64,000 nucleotides of DNA from Paenibacillus antarcticus (GTDB lineage: Bacteria > Bacillota > Bacilli > Paenibacillales > Paenibacillaceae). Within the stretch, counting starts at the first letter, position 1; each line of letters begins with the position of its first letter. Of the stretch, positions 36,565 to 44,310 are shown piece by piece. The position numbers and the translations under genes were made by a program. The notes below the pieces were generated by a model. The model saw nothing but the letters and a program-made list of their open reading frames with translations. It was not told the origin of the DNA and searched no databases. The DNA is taken from positions 124,001-188,000 of the forward strand of contig NZ_LVJI01000018.1 in NCBI RefSeq assembly GCF_001637225.1, written 5' to 3'.

Positions 36565-37056
36565 CTATTTGGCGTTCGTAAATTGAAGATCCAAAGAGAG
36601 TTCCGCTTTGCGTAAGAGCTGCATAATCGCTTGCAAATCATTTTTACTTTTACCAGTCACGCGAATTTGATCACCTTGAATCTGACTCTTCACTTTTAGT
36701 TTAGAATCACGTATCAGTACATTGATTTTTTTAGCATTATCTTGGTCAATCCCTTGTTTCAGGGTCAATTTCTGTCTTACGGTTCCCAGAGAAGCTGGTT
36801 CAATTTTACCGTATTCTACATTTTTAAGTGTTAATCCTCGTTTGACCATCTTTGACTGTAAAATATCAATAACTGCATTCAGCTTGAATTCATCATCCGA
36901 AATAATGACAAGAGCATCTTTATCTAACTTTAGACTACTCTTACTCCCTTTGAAGTCAAATCTAGTTTCAATCTCTTTTTCTGCTTGGGTGATGACATTA
37001 TTCATTTCATTTAAATCAAATTTGGATACGATATCAAAAGAACTTTCTGAACTCAT
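36565..37056 (-). CDS. yajQ: YajQ-family nucleotide-binding protein
   Basis: This 163-residue protein has two ferredoxin-like domains: SSFDIVSKFDLNEMNNVI, ETRFDFKGSKSSLK, KQGIDQDNAKKINVLIRDSKLKVKSQIQGDQIRVTGK in overlapping family blocks. YajQ proteins bind nucleotides; some bind cyclic di-GMP. AGAGGACG precedes the ATG. It lies between rodZ and pgsA. The in vivo role in Firmicutes is uncertain. Confidence 0.92.
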   Translation of the reverse strand: MSSESSFDIVSKFDLNEMNNVITQAEKEIETRFDFKGSKSSLKLDKDALVIISDDEFKLNAVIDILQSKMVKRGLTLKNVEYGKIEPASLGTVRQKLTLKQGIDQDNAKKINVLIRDSKLKVKSQIQGDQIRVTGKSKNDLQAIMQLLRKAELSLDLQFTNAK

Positions 37057-37124
37057 TATTCCACGTCCTCTCTACTGACTATCTGTCATAATATATGATT
37101 CTTGCAATGAAGTCCATGTCCAAC

Positions 37125-37176
37125 AAAAAAGGTACTCCTTTTGAGAAAACACCTCATAGACAGGAATACCTTTTTT
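37125..37176. terminator. Terminator hairpin between small membrane protein and yajQ
   Basis: AAAAAAGGTACTCCT pairs with AGGAATACCTTTTTT with one mismatch. A and T runs on both sides make it work in either direction. Confidence 0.8.
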
Positions 37177-37188
37177 GAAGCATCCAAG

Positions 37189-37350
37189 TTATCGGGATCT
37201 AGATGGTTGTCGGAACATGTCCAACACCCCTAATACAATATGTGCGACACCAAAACCTAATATACCGTAGCCCCATGAACTCGGCGTTAAATAATAGCCA
37301 AGAAGACTAACTATAATGCCCAACCCTGTCACAATCCAGCTTACTGTCAT
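37189..37350 (-). CDS. Small two-TM membrane protein, unknown function
   Basis: This 53-residue protein consists mostly of two hydrophobic helices (WIVTGLGIIVSLLGYYL and GYGILGFGVAHIVLGVL) and a basic tail MFRQPSRSR, so it is membrane inserted with a short positively charged end. ATG 37350 has GAGG eight bases ahead; upstream in-frame starts at 37368 and 37389 have none. It lies in the rodZ-yajQ-pgsA block and is followed by a terminator. I do not recognise the family. Confidence 0.6.
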   Translation of the reverse strand: MTVSWIVTGLGIIVSLLGYYLTPSSWGYGILGFGVAHIVLGVLDMFRQPSRSR

Positions 37351-37457
37351 ATACAACGCCTCACTCATCTTGGAAGTAAAAAGACTCAAACACCAATTTC
37401 AGCCTTATTATTTCCGATAAAAGTGATCCTTATTCGCCTGAACCTACATTAGACTTT

Positions 37458-38450
37458 CTACGGTGTTATTTCTGTAGTTGCATCTGTAGTTGCATCTGTA
37501 GTTGTGTCTGTAGTTGTGTCTGTAGTTGCATCTGTAGTTGTGTCAGACCCCTGACTTGTAGTCTCACGCTTAAGTAGAATTCTCGATGTGCTTTTTCCAT
37601 CCTTTACAATCTGTCCTGCAACCATAATTTCGGTAGCTGGGGAATATCCTGACTTAATATACATTCCTTGATTGTCCATTTCAAGATTTAAAACCTCTCC
37701 GTCTTTGGTCTTACCAAAGTAAAGTTTCTCACCTTTAGAATTGCTTCCTCTATAAATCTCAACCCAACTCTCGCCTGTTGCTTTGATCACAACTGGGATT
37801 TGCGTCGTATCTGATCCTGAGACGTTAAAAATAGTATCTTTACCTTTTTTCCCCGCTTCAGTCACAGTAATTGGCTGTTCTACTGGAGGTTCTTCTACTG
37901 GAGGTTCTACCGGTAGGTCTGTTCCCGTCTGGCCATTGGTATCCGGAGGGGTAATTGCATCTCCACCATTGCCCGTAGGCTCTTTTACCGGCTCATCCTT
38001 TGGATCCTGTATGTCTCCCGTTATCTTTTGACCAGAATCCACGGTTTTATCACTTGGCTTCTCATCTAAGGAAGAAACATATAAATAAATAACAACAATG
38101 ATCAAGATAGGAAAAGTCCACATTAGCACGGTAGACAACCATTTCACATTACGTTCCGTTGGAGGTCGATTACTTGAACGTTTCTGAATAACCGGTTCCA
38201 TTGTCGCTTCAGGCTGAGATAATGACACTTCCTTGTGTCCTTCTAGTAATTCATCAGGATTAAGACCTACCGTCTCGGCATAAGTCTTGATAAATGCTCG
38301 AACATAGAAATTTCCTGGAAGAACTTTATAGTCACCTGCCTCGATGGCCTCTAAATATCTCTTTCGAATTTTCGTCATTTCCTGTACATCATCAAGGCTC
38401 ATTCCCTTTTCGAGTCTGGCTTCCCTTAACTGCTGACCTAGTTCAGACAT
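37458..38450 (-). CDS. rodZ: RodZ-like cell-shape protein (YmfM type)
   Basis: This 330-residue bitopic protein has a cytoplasmic HTH (GQQLREARLEKGMSLDDVQ…RYLEAIEAGDYKVLPG, residues 4-50), a single TM (LSTVLMWTFPILIIVVIYLY ~105-125), a Pro/Glu-rich linker with VEPPVEEPPVEQP, a DUF4115-type extracellular domain (~195-300) and a Thr/Asp tail. RodZ links MreB to the membrane. The tail (~305-328) is coded by a 12-base tandem repeat. It is followed by pgsA-region genes as in B. subtilis ymfM-pgsA. Confidence 0.9.
   Translation of the reverse strand: MSELGQQLREARLEKGMSLDDVQEMTKIRKRYLEAIEAGDYKVLPGNFYVRAFIKTYAETVGLNPDELLEGHKEVSLSQPEATMEPVIQKRSSNRPPTERNVKWLSTVLMWTFPILIIVVIYLYVSSLDEKPSDKTVDSGQKITGDIQDPKDEPVKEPTGNGGDAITPPDTNGQTGTDLPVEPPVEEPPVEQPITVTEAGKKGKDTIFNVSGSDTTQIPVVIKATGESWVEIYRGSNSKGEKLYFGKTKDGEVLNLEMDNQGMYIKSGYSPATEIMVAGQIVKDGKSTSRILLKRETTSQGSDTTTDATTDTTTDTTTDATTDATTEITP
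37471..37542. repeat. 12-bp tandem repeat, six units, coding the RodZ tail
   Basis: Six units of TCTGTAGTTG(CA/TG) are nearly identical and encode alternating TTDA/TTDT steps in the C-terminal tail of the RodZ-like protein. Unit number is likely to vary between strains without a frameshift. Confidence 0.9.
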
Positions 38451-38495
38451 ACCATCACCTCCTAATTCTTATGATTTTATGGGATTAGAGTTCGT

Positions 38496-39272
38496 TCATA
38501 AATCTTCCGTATAAGCATTCGTAAATGAATCATATACAATTTCTTCATCTGGCGTGTTTCTAAGTTCAATAATGATATCAAAATCATCAAAGGAATACTC
38601 AGACTCTTGAACAAAAATATCTGGATGTTCAATCACTTTGGTACTAGGCATACTCATAATATCCTGTAATAAATTATAGTGTTTCTCACTGGACCTTATT
38701 GTACTTACAATCCCATCAATAATAAAAACATGGTTTGGATTCATTTCATCCTCAGACAGCTGACTTCGAATCGTTTGACGAAGCAATGTTGAAGATACAA
38801 ACGTCCACCGTTTCATCGCACAAACACTACCGGCTATAATAGACTCCGTTTTACCTACACGTGGCATCCCTCTTAACCCAACGACATGGTTACCTTCCCT
38901 TTTAAATATTTCACCAAGAAAATCAACAAGTAAACCCAGTTCATCTCGGGTGAACCGGAACGTTTTATGATCGTCTGAATCTCGGTCTATATACCTTCCA
39001 TGACGTACCGCCAATCTATCGACAAGTTTTGGAGGTCGTAATGCAGAAACAGTTATATTATCCACCTTTTTCAGCATAGCTCCCATAAGTTGGATCTTCT
39101 CTTCATCATCGGTTTCAAGAAGCATGCCTCGAGTTTCGCCCTCTACTCCATTGATTGTAAGTATATTGACTTCCAGCATCCCAAGTAAAGAAGCAATGTC
39201 TCCCAGTAATCCTGGCCTGTTTTTATGTATCTTATATTCCATATACCACTGATTCGACTGTTTCGACTCCAT
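38496..39272 (-). CDS. ymfK: YmfK-family DUF3388 protein
   Basis: This 258-residue protein has an N-terminal ACT-like region (HKNRPGLLGDIASLLGMLEV) and a C-terminal P-loop-like block with GMPRVGKTESIIAGSVCA. Other family blocks are LAVRHGRYIDRD and VFIIDGIVSTIRSSEKH. The order and sequence match B. subtilis YmfK. Nucleotide binding is suggested by RVGKTES. ATG 39272 behind GAGGTG is preferred to the open frame at 39302. Function unknown. Confidence 0.88.
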   Translation of the reverse strand: MESKQSNQWYMEYKIHKNRPGLLGDIASLLGMLEVNILTINGVEGETRGMLLETDDEEKIQLMGAMLKKVDNITVSALRPPKLVDRLAVRHGRYIDRDSDDHKTFRFTRDELGLLVDFLGEIFKREGNHVVGLRGMPRVGKTESIIAGSVCAMKRWTFVSSTLLRQTIRSQLSEDEMNPNHVFIIDGIVSTIRSSEKHYNLLQDIMSMPSTKVIEHPDIFVQESEYSFDDFDIIIELRNTPDEEIVYDSFTNAYTEDL

Positions 39273-39429
39273 TTTTAACACCTCACCTAACACGTTTCCC
39301 ATATTTTCGACAAAACAGACCCCAATCCCAAACTTGGAAGAGGCTATATTTATATCGACCTATTCATGGGTCATGTTAATGATATATAAAATAAATATGA
39401 AAGGCAAGGTCATCTCTGTAATGATTGTA

Positions 39430-39455
39430 GAAAAGCCCCCATATGGGAGCTTTTC
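39430..39455 (-). terminator. Terminator of ymfJ
   Basis: GAAAAGC-CCCAT and ATGGGAGCTTTTC form a short stem directly after the ymfJ stop. Confidence 0.75.
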
Positions 39456-39463
39456 TCATGGAA

Positions 39464-39721
39464 TTATGCATTTTTTTTGGCTAATTTCACCATTAATCGT
39501 GCAACAGTCTGCCGTTCTTCTTTGTTTCCAACTTCCCACAATTCCTTAAGTGCTCGGTTGGAAGGATTCTGCGGATCGACTTTTTCATCTAAGAAATCGC
39601 CGATTTCGTAAGCTAATTTAGAGATGGTATCTTCACTCATCCCCAGTTTCTCAGCTTGAACTACGCGTTCACCCAAGAACTTTTTCCATGTGTCAAAATT
39701 TCTAAGCACTGTTGATGACAT
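39464..39721 (-). CDS. ymfJ: YmfJ-family DUF3243 protein
   Basis: This 85-residue acidic helical protein contains FDTWKKFLGERVVQAEKLGMS and YEIGDFLDEKVDPQNPSNRALKELW in overlapping conserved blocks typical of DUF3243. AAGGAGG precedes the ATG. It sits between ymfI and ymfK as in B. subtilis. No known function, no signal or TM. Confidence 0.9.
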   Translation of the reverse strand: MSSTVLRNFDTWKKFLGERVVQAEKLGMSEDTISKLAYEIGDFLDEKVDPQNPSNRALKELWEVGNKEERQTVARLMVKLAKKNA

Positions 39722-39822
39722 ATTAAATCCTCCTTAGCTGTGACGCATGAGATTTAAAATCAACAGTTGTAATATGACCTCGTTTAACCTTTATTATTCA
39801 GTTTAGAACTGGAATAATTTAC

Positions 39823-40596
39823 TTAAGTGATCCAACCACCGTTAGGACTAATCACTTGTCCGTTAATATAGCCCGATTCCGAGAGCGCGAGAAAATATAC
39901 AAGAGAAGATATTTCATCCGGCCGAGCCAATCTCCCGGCAGGTATTTCTTCTTCAAGCATTTTAATCTCTTCATCATGTAAGTGATCCATCATCGATGTA
40001 TCCACTGCACCAGGAGCTACAGCATTAACTGTGATTCCGGAAGGGGCAAGTTCTTTCGCTAAGGCTTTCGTGAAAGCATTAACGCCCCCTTTGCTTGTAG
40101 AGTAAAGAACTTCACAGGAAGCACCTGAAATCCCCCATACGGATGATATGTTAATAATCCGTCCATAACGTTGGGAAACCATATGCGGCATAAAGACCTG
40201 CGTACAAAGAAACATGCCTTTAAGATTAGTAGACATTACATCATCCCATATGTCCTCTGTTACATCTGAAAGCATCCCGTAATGCGATATCCCTGCATTA
40301 TTCACCAGGATATCCGGCATCAAGCCATGACTTTGAAGTTTGTCACGCATACGACATATCTGTTCTCGATCCTTCAAATCTGCCGTTACTGTTAGAACAG
40401 TCGCACCATGGGACATACACCGACGCGCCACGTCATTTGCCTCTTCATGGGACTTTCCATAATGAATAACGACATTCATACCCACTAATGCAAAACGCTC
40501 AGCAATAGCAGCTCCAATGCCCCTACTGGCCCCTGTAATCAGAACCGTCGTTTCTCCAATTGGCTTAGTCCAATCTCTCCCCACCTCATTGTTCAA
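39823..40596 (-). CDS. ymfI: SDR reductase YmfI (EF-P 5-aminopentanone reductase type)
   Basis: This 257-residue short-chain dehydrogenase has the NAD(P) motif TGASRGIGAAIAE (~22-34), NNAGISH and the catalytic Ser/Tyr-x3-Lys in ISSVWG and YSTSKGG. In B. subtilis YmfI reduces 5-aminopentanone on elongation factor P to its final 5-aminopentanol form. The neighbourhood (ymfF-ymfH-ymfI) supports that identity over a generic FabG. The start is uncertain: TTG 40596 overlaps the ymfH end by 4 bases, and GTG 40584 is an alternative. Neither has a strong ribosome site. Confidence 0.88.
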   Translation of the reverse strand: MNNEVGRDWTKPIGETTVLITGASRGIGAAIAERFALVGMNVVIHYGKSHEEANDVARRCMSHGATVLTVTADLKDREQICRMRDKLQSHGLMPDILVNNAGISHYGMLSDVTEDIWDDVMSTNLKGMFLCTQVFMPHMVSQRYGRIINISSVWGISGASCEVLYSTSKGGVNAFTKALAKELAPSGITVNAVAPGAVDTSMMDHLHDEEIKMLEEEIPAGRLARPDEISSLVYFLALSESGYINGQVISPNGGWIT

Positions 40597-41873
40597 GGAT
40601 TAACCACGACCGATACCGCAACCTGGTTCCAGTCAATGTGCTCTTGCAAGCAATCATTTACATCATTTAATGTAATGGACTCATACACTTGTAAGACGGA
40701 GAAGAAATCGCTACCACGAAATTGATACTTAGTAAACTCATGTGCGATATTCTCGGGAGAATTCAACATCCGTAAATATCCGCCCATTTTCTTTTTGCGA
40801 GAACGTTCGAAATTAGATTCCTTAAAGCCTACCTTAACCATAACATCCACTTCTTCCCGAATTCTTTGAAGTAGCACATCGGGATCTCTTGTGTCACCAC
40901 CAATGATAGAAAACGCATATTGTGGAGAACTGTTATATTCATATCCAAAGCTGTCCGAAATGAGATCTTCATCATAAAGCTTTTGATATAATGGCGTACT
41001 CGAACCAAACAGTAAATCAAGCATAATTTTGGTCGTAAGATCCCGCTTCAATAGAGCATCACCAACAAATCCCACTCGCTTCTCTTTAAAACCAAATAAA
41101 CACTTAGGCATTGAGACCGTTAGTTTCTTTATACGTTTCTTCTCTGCCACTTCTACTTGTTCTTGATCAAAGAAACGTTCAATTGTGCCTTGCGGCTCAT
41201 ATGATTTCTTCGCTTGGTTATTTCTTACCAGTTCAAATACTTCCTCAGGCTTAACCCCACCCACTACAAATAAAAGCATATTACTCGGGTGGTAAAAAGC
41301 ATTATAGCAAGAATACAATGTCTCTTTCGTAATAGTGCTAATCGACTCTACTGTACCCGCAATATCAATATGAACAGGATGAACTTTGTACATGGCTTCA
41401 ATTAGACCGAAATAAACACGCCAGTCTGCATTATCCTCATACATTCCAATTTCCTGACCGATAATTCCTTTTTCTTTATCTACATTCTGATCTGTGAAAT
41501 AAGGATTTTGCACAAAATTGATCAACGTCTCCAAATTATCTTCAATATTCTCTGTAGCAGAGAAGAGATACACCGTCTGATCAAAGCTCGTAAATGCATT
41601 TGCCGAAGCTCCTTGGGAAGCAAACGTGGCAAAGATATCTCCCTGAGGTTCCTCAAACATTTTATGCTCCAAGAAATGAGCAATCCCATCAGGTACTTTT
41701 ACCTCATCCTGACCCTCTACACGGAAATGGTTATCAACAGATCCATATTTCGTAGCAAAAGTCGCATATGTCTTGTTGAATCCCGGTTTCGGAAGAACAT
41801 ACACATGGAGGCCATTATCCATGACTTCGTAATACAGTGTTTCTTGTAAATTATCGTATTGTATACTTTGCAT
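40593..41873 (-). CDS. ymfH: M16 zinc peptidase, YmfH type
   Basis: This 426-residue insulinase-family protein has the inverted zinc motif HFLEH (residues 66-70) and a further Glu in GIIGQEIGMYEDN. It also has the second, inactive-type M16_C domain. It is paired with ymfF upstream (3-base gap), like heterodimeric M16 enzymes where only one chain holds zinc. GAAGGAGGA precedes the ATG. The substrate is unknown. Confidence 0.9.
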   Translation of the reverse strand: MQSIQYDNLQETLYYEVMDNGLHVYVLPKPGFNKTYATFATKYGSVDNHFRVEGQDEVKVPDGIAHFLEHKMFEEPQGDIFATFASQGASANAFTSFDQTVYLFSATENIEDNLETLINFVQNPYFTDQNVDKEKGIIGQEIGMYEDNADWRVYFGLIEAMYKVHPVHIDIAGTVESISTITKETLYSCYNAFYHPSNMLLFVVGGVKPEEVFELVRNNQAKKSYEPQGTIERFFDQEQVEVAEKKRIKKLTVSMPKCLFGFKEKRVGFVGDALLKRDLTTKIMLDLLFGSSTPLYQKLYDEDLISDSFGYEYNSSPQYAFSIIGGDTRDPDVLLQRIREEVDVMVKVGFKESNFERSRKKKMGGYLRMLNSPENIAHEFTKYQFRGSDFFSVLQVYESITLNDVNDCLQEHIDWNQVAVSVVVNP

Positions 41874-41876
41874 CTG

Positions 41877-43157
41877 CTATTCCTCCTTCTGCCCTCTTAA
41901 GAAATAGATCGTATCCAATTCAAATGTAGCGGCTGCCTTACGAACATCCTCCACTGAAATAGCCTCGATCTGTTCAACAAGTTGATCTACTGTACGCTCT
42001 TTTCCAGATAATTGGCCATTGAAGTCAAAAGATATCATTTCAAATGCAGAGTCATCCATTTCACGCAACAAGTTGCGAATCATAGCCTTCGTCTGTGACA
42101 TCTCTAATTCTGTGATTTCACCGGTTCGCATTTCCTCCAGCTGATTGCGAATAATCTCAACAGCTTTATCATAATTTTGAACCTCTATCCCTGATTGAAT
42201 GGTCCCGAGTCCTTTATGACCATCGTAACGTGAAGAAGCATAATAAGCTAAGCTCTCCTTTTCTCGAACATTCAAGAACAACTTAGAGTGCGGATATCCA
42301 CCGAGTATTCCGTTATACATCAGTGCAGCTGCGTAATCTTCATCTCCATACGTTATCGTAGTACGAAGACCTAAGTTCAATTTCCCTTGATTGACATCCA
42401 GTTTCTCTACGATGGTTCGAACTTCACTCACTGCAGGAGCAGACTGATTCTTTACATAACCTACAGGTTTTGTAGCATCTAAATCAAAGTGTTCTTCTAC
42501 CAACTTCTTCACTTCCGCAAGTGTGGTGTCTCCTACAACATAAAGATCCATACTGGATTCGTTCAGCCAATTCAGATATGACTTATAAAGCGACTCCGCA
42601 GTAATATGATCTAGATCCTTCCGTTGTCCAAGCGGATGTAAGCGATATGGCTCATTGCGGCACATCTCTTCTAAGCAACGCTCAGCAGCATACCGAATCT
42701 TGTCATTGACAATCGACTCCATTTTTTTACGTACATTCTCTTTCTCAGCCTGTACATATGCGTTCTTGAAATGTCCATCTTCTAATACAGGACGTGTTAC
42801 GACTTCGCCTAAAAATGCGAAGGATGATTCAAGAAGACTCTCTTGACTCTGTACAAACGTATCGTTAATCGTATCCATACGAAACTGAACAATTTGGTTA
42901 TCGCCTCTTTTATATACATCGAACCCAAATCCTGCTCCATACAACTGTTCCAACCGTTCACGGAATTGTGTCGTCTCAGGATAGGACTCTGTTCCCCGAC
43001 GTAGTACAAATGGCGTTAGCGCTGTAGCAGTCACTGTCTCCTCAGAAAGCGGGATTCCCACATATAAAGAAATAGCGAACGTTTTGAAGCGCGTGGTAGG
43101 TAATACGTGAATGCGCAGTCGACCTGCACTACCGTGTTCAAATCTTGTCTTATTCAA
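41877..43157 (-). CDS. ymfF: M16-family protein without zinc motif, YmfF type
   Basis: This 426-residue M16 homolog lacks HxxEH: the matching position reads TPFVLRRGTESYP. It is therefore probably the non-catalytic partner of YmfH, which it precedes by 3 bases. It keeps the M16_C fold with LNVREKESLAYYASSRYD. It starts at TTG 43157, nine bases from AAAGGAGA. Same length as YmfH, consistent with a heterodimer. Confidence 0.88.
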   Translation of the reverse strand: MNKTRFEHGSAGRLRIHVLPTTRFKTFAISLYVGIPLSEETVTATALTPFVLRRGTESYPETTQFRERLEQLYGAGFGFDVYKRGDNQIVQFRMDTINDTFVQSQESLLESSFAFLGEVVTRPVLEDGHFKNAYVQAEKENVRKKMESIVNDKIRYAAERCLEEMCRNEPYRLHPLGQRKDLDHITAESLYKSYLNWLNESSMDLYVVGDTTLAEVKKLVEEHFDLDATKPVGYVKNQSAPAVSEVRTIVEKLDVNQGKLNLGLRTTITYGDEDYAAALMYNGILGGYPHSKLFLNVREKESLAYYASSRYDGHKGLGTIQSGIEVQNYDKAVEIIRNQLEEMRTGEITELEMSQTKAMIRNLLREMDDSAFEMISFDFNGQLSGKERTVDQLVEQIEAISVEDVRKAAATFELDTIYFLRGQKEE

Positions 43158-43242
43158 GGTCCCAATCTCCTTTATATCATAGATTGTTAAAGTACTCTGA
43201 CAACGTAATAATATCCATTCTAACCCACCTCAAAGTGAAGAA

Positions 43243-43268
43243 GCAACCGAAGGCAAGCCTTCGATTGC
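43243..43268 (-). terminator. Hairpin after sleB
   Basis: GCAACCGAAGGC and GCCTTCGATTGC form a near-perfect stem with a very small loop, followed on the minus strand by TTCTTCACTTT, 12 bases past the sleB stop. Confidence 0.7.
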
Positions 43269-43279
43269 CCCTTTTCTTG

Positions 43280-44092
43280 TTACATACAGAAAATATGTGC
43301 ACCAATCGTTTTCACTTGAGGACGGGTCCATATCCACGGAGATGTAGCTGTCTTCGGATTAAAGTAATACAAGCATCCTCCTGAAGGATCCCATCCATTC
43401 AGAGCTTGCTGTACTGCCTTTCGCGCCTGTTCGTTAGGTTCCAAATATATTTGACCATCGGCTACCGCTGTGAACGCTCTTGGCTGAAATATAACGCCTG
43501 AAGGTGAATTGGGGAATTCAGATGACTTCACTCGATTCAAAATAACCGCTGCAACTGCTACCTGCCCTTCAAATGGTTCACCACGCGCTTCACCATACAC
43601 AGCATTGGCCATGATCTTCAGATCATTCTCAGATAGTCCCATCGAATTGGCAGATCCCATCGGTGTCTTCTTATCTGACGTTTCCTTTTTTGGGGCGGTT
43701 GCAGTATTTCCTGCATTGTTCGCTGCCGAAGGCTTCCAATCTTTCGTAGCATTGTAAAGCTTCAACTGGGTCTTAGCTCCTACTATGCCATCTACCTTCA
43801 TACCGAACTCAGATTGAAACCATTTAACAGACTTCAAAGTGCCAGAACCAAAGGTACTGTCAATCTTGCCTGTATAAAAACCCAAATACTTCAGTCGTCC
43901 TTGCAACTCAGATACATCTGTACCTGAGGTTCCAACTTTAAATACATTCGTGCTAAATACCGGTTGCGAAGGAGCGTACAACTCATTCATAGGCTCCACA
44001 GCTGCTTGAGATGTGTCATTCATAAATCCGAACACAGACATGGACAACAGAAGCACCAATCCTATAGAGATCCAGCCTTTCGTTTTGTTCAT
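43280..44092 (-). CDS. sleB: Spore cortex-lytic enzyme SleB
   Basis: This 270-residue secreted lytic transglycosylase degrades spore cortex at germination. Signal segment MNKTKGWISIGLVLLLSMSV, a peptidoglycan-binding domain (VSELQGRLKYLGFYTGKI…VKWFQSEFGMKVDGIVG, ~45-105), and a Hydrolase_2 catalytic domain with AVYGEARGEPFEGQVAVAAV (catalytic Glu) and GGCLYYFNPKTA. ATG 44092 gives the full signal; the open frame to 44134 is not needed. No ypeB partner gene is adjacent, unlike in many Bacilli. Confidence 0.9.
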   Translation of the reverse strand: MNKTKGWISIGLVLLLSMSVFGFMNDTSQAAVEPMNELYAPSQPVFSTNVFKVGTSGTDVSELQGRLKYLGFYTGKIDSTFGSGTLKSVKWFQSEFGMKVDGIVGAKTQLKLYNATKDWKPSAANNAGNTATAPKKETSDKKTPMGSANSMGLSENDLKIMANAVYGEARGEPFEGQVAVAAVILNRVKSSEFPNSPSGVIFQPRAFTAVADGQIYLEPNEQARKAVQQALNGWDPSGGCLYYFNPKTATSPWIWTRPQVKTIGAHIFCM

Positions 44093-44269
44093 CAGTTTAG
44101 CTCTACCTTTCTGTTGTGTTTTTACAAGATGCATAAAGGTATTATGACTTGACCATTAGCTTCCTATGCATGTTACACAACAAGTAAGTAGAAACGTTCT
44201 TAAATTAGGTAACCCCTTATGTTGCATACGGACTTGAATCTACTTGAGAAATAGGAGATGTGAACGAAA

Positions 44270-44306
44270 AAAAGAGCTTCCCTTACTGACCATGGGAAAC
44301 TCTTTT
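44270..44306 (-). terminator. Terminator of spoIIIE
   Basis: On the minus strand AAAAGAGTTTCCC pairs with GGGAAGCTCTTTT and is followed by a T-run. Confidence 0.85.
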
Positions 44307-44310
44307 CACT

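Noticed and set aside
37471..37542. Short regular repeats as a CRISPR array
   Set aside because: Units are 12 bases, contiguous and in coding frame of rodZ; there are no spacers.
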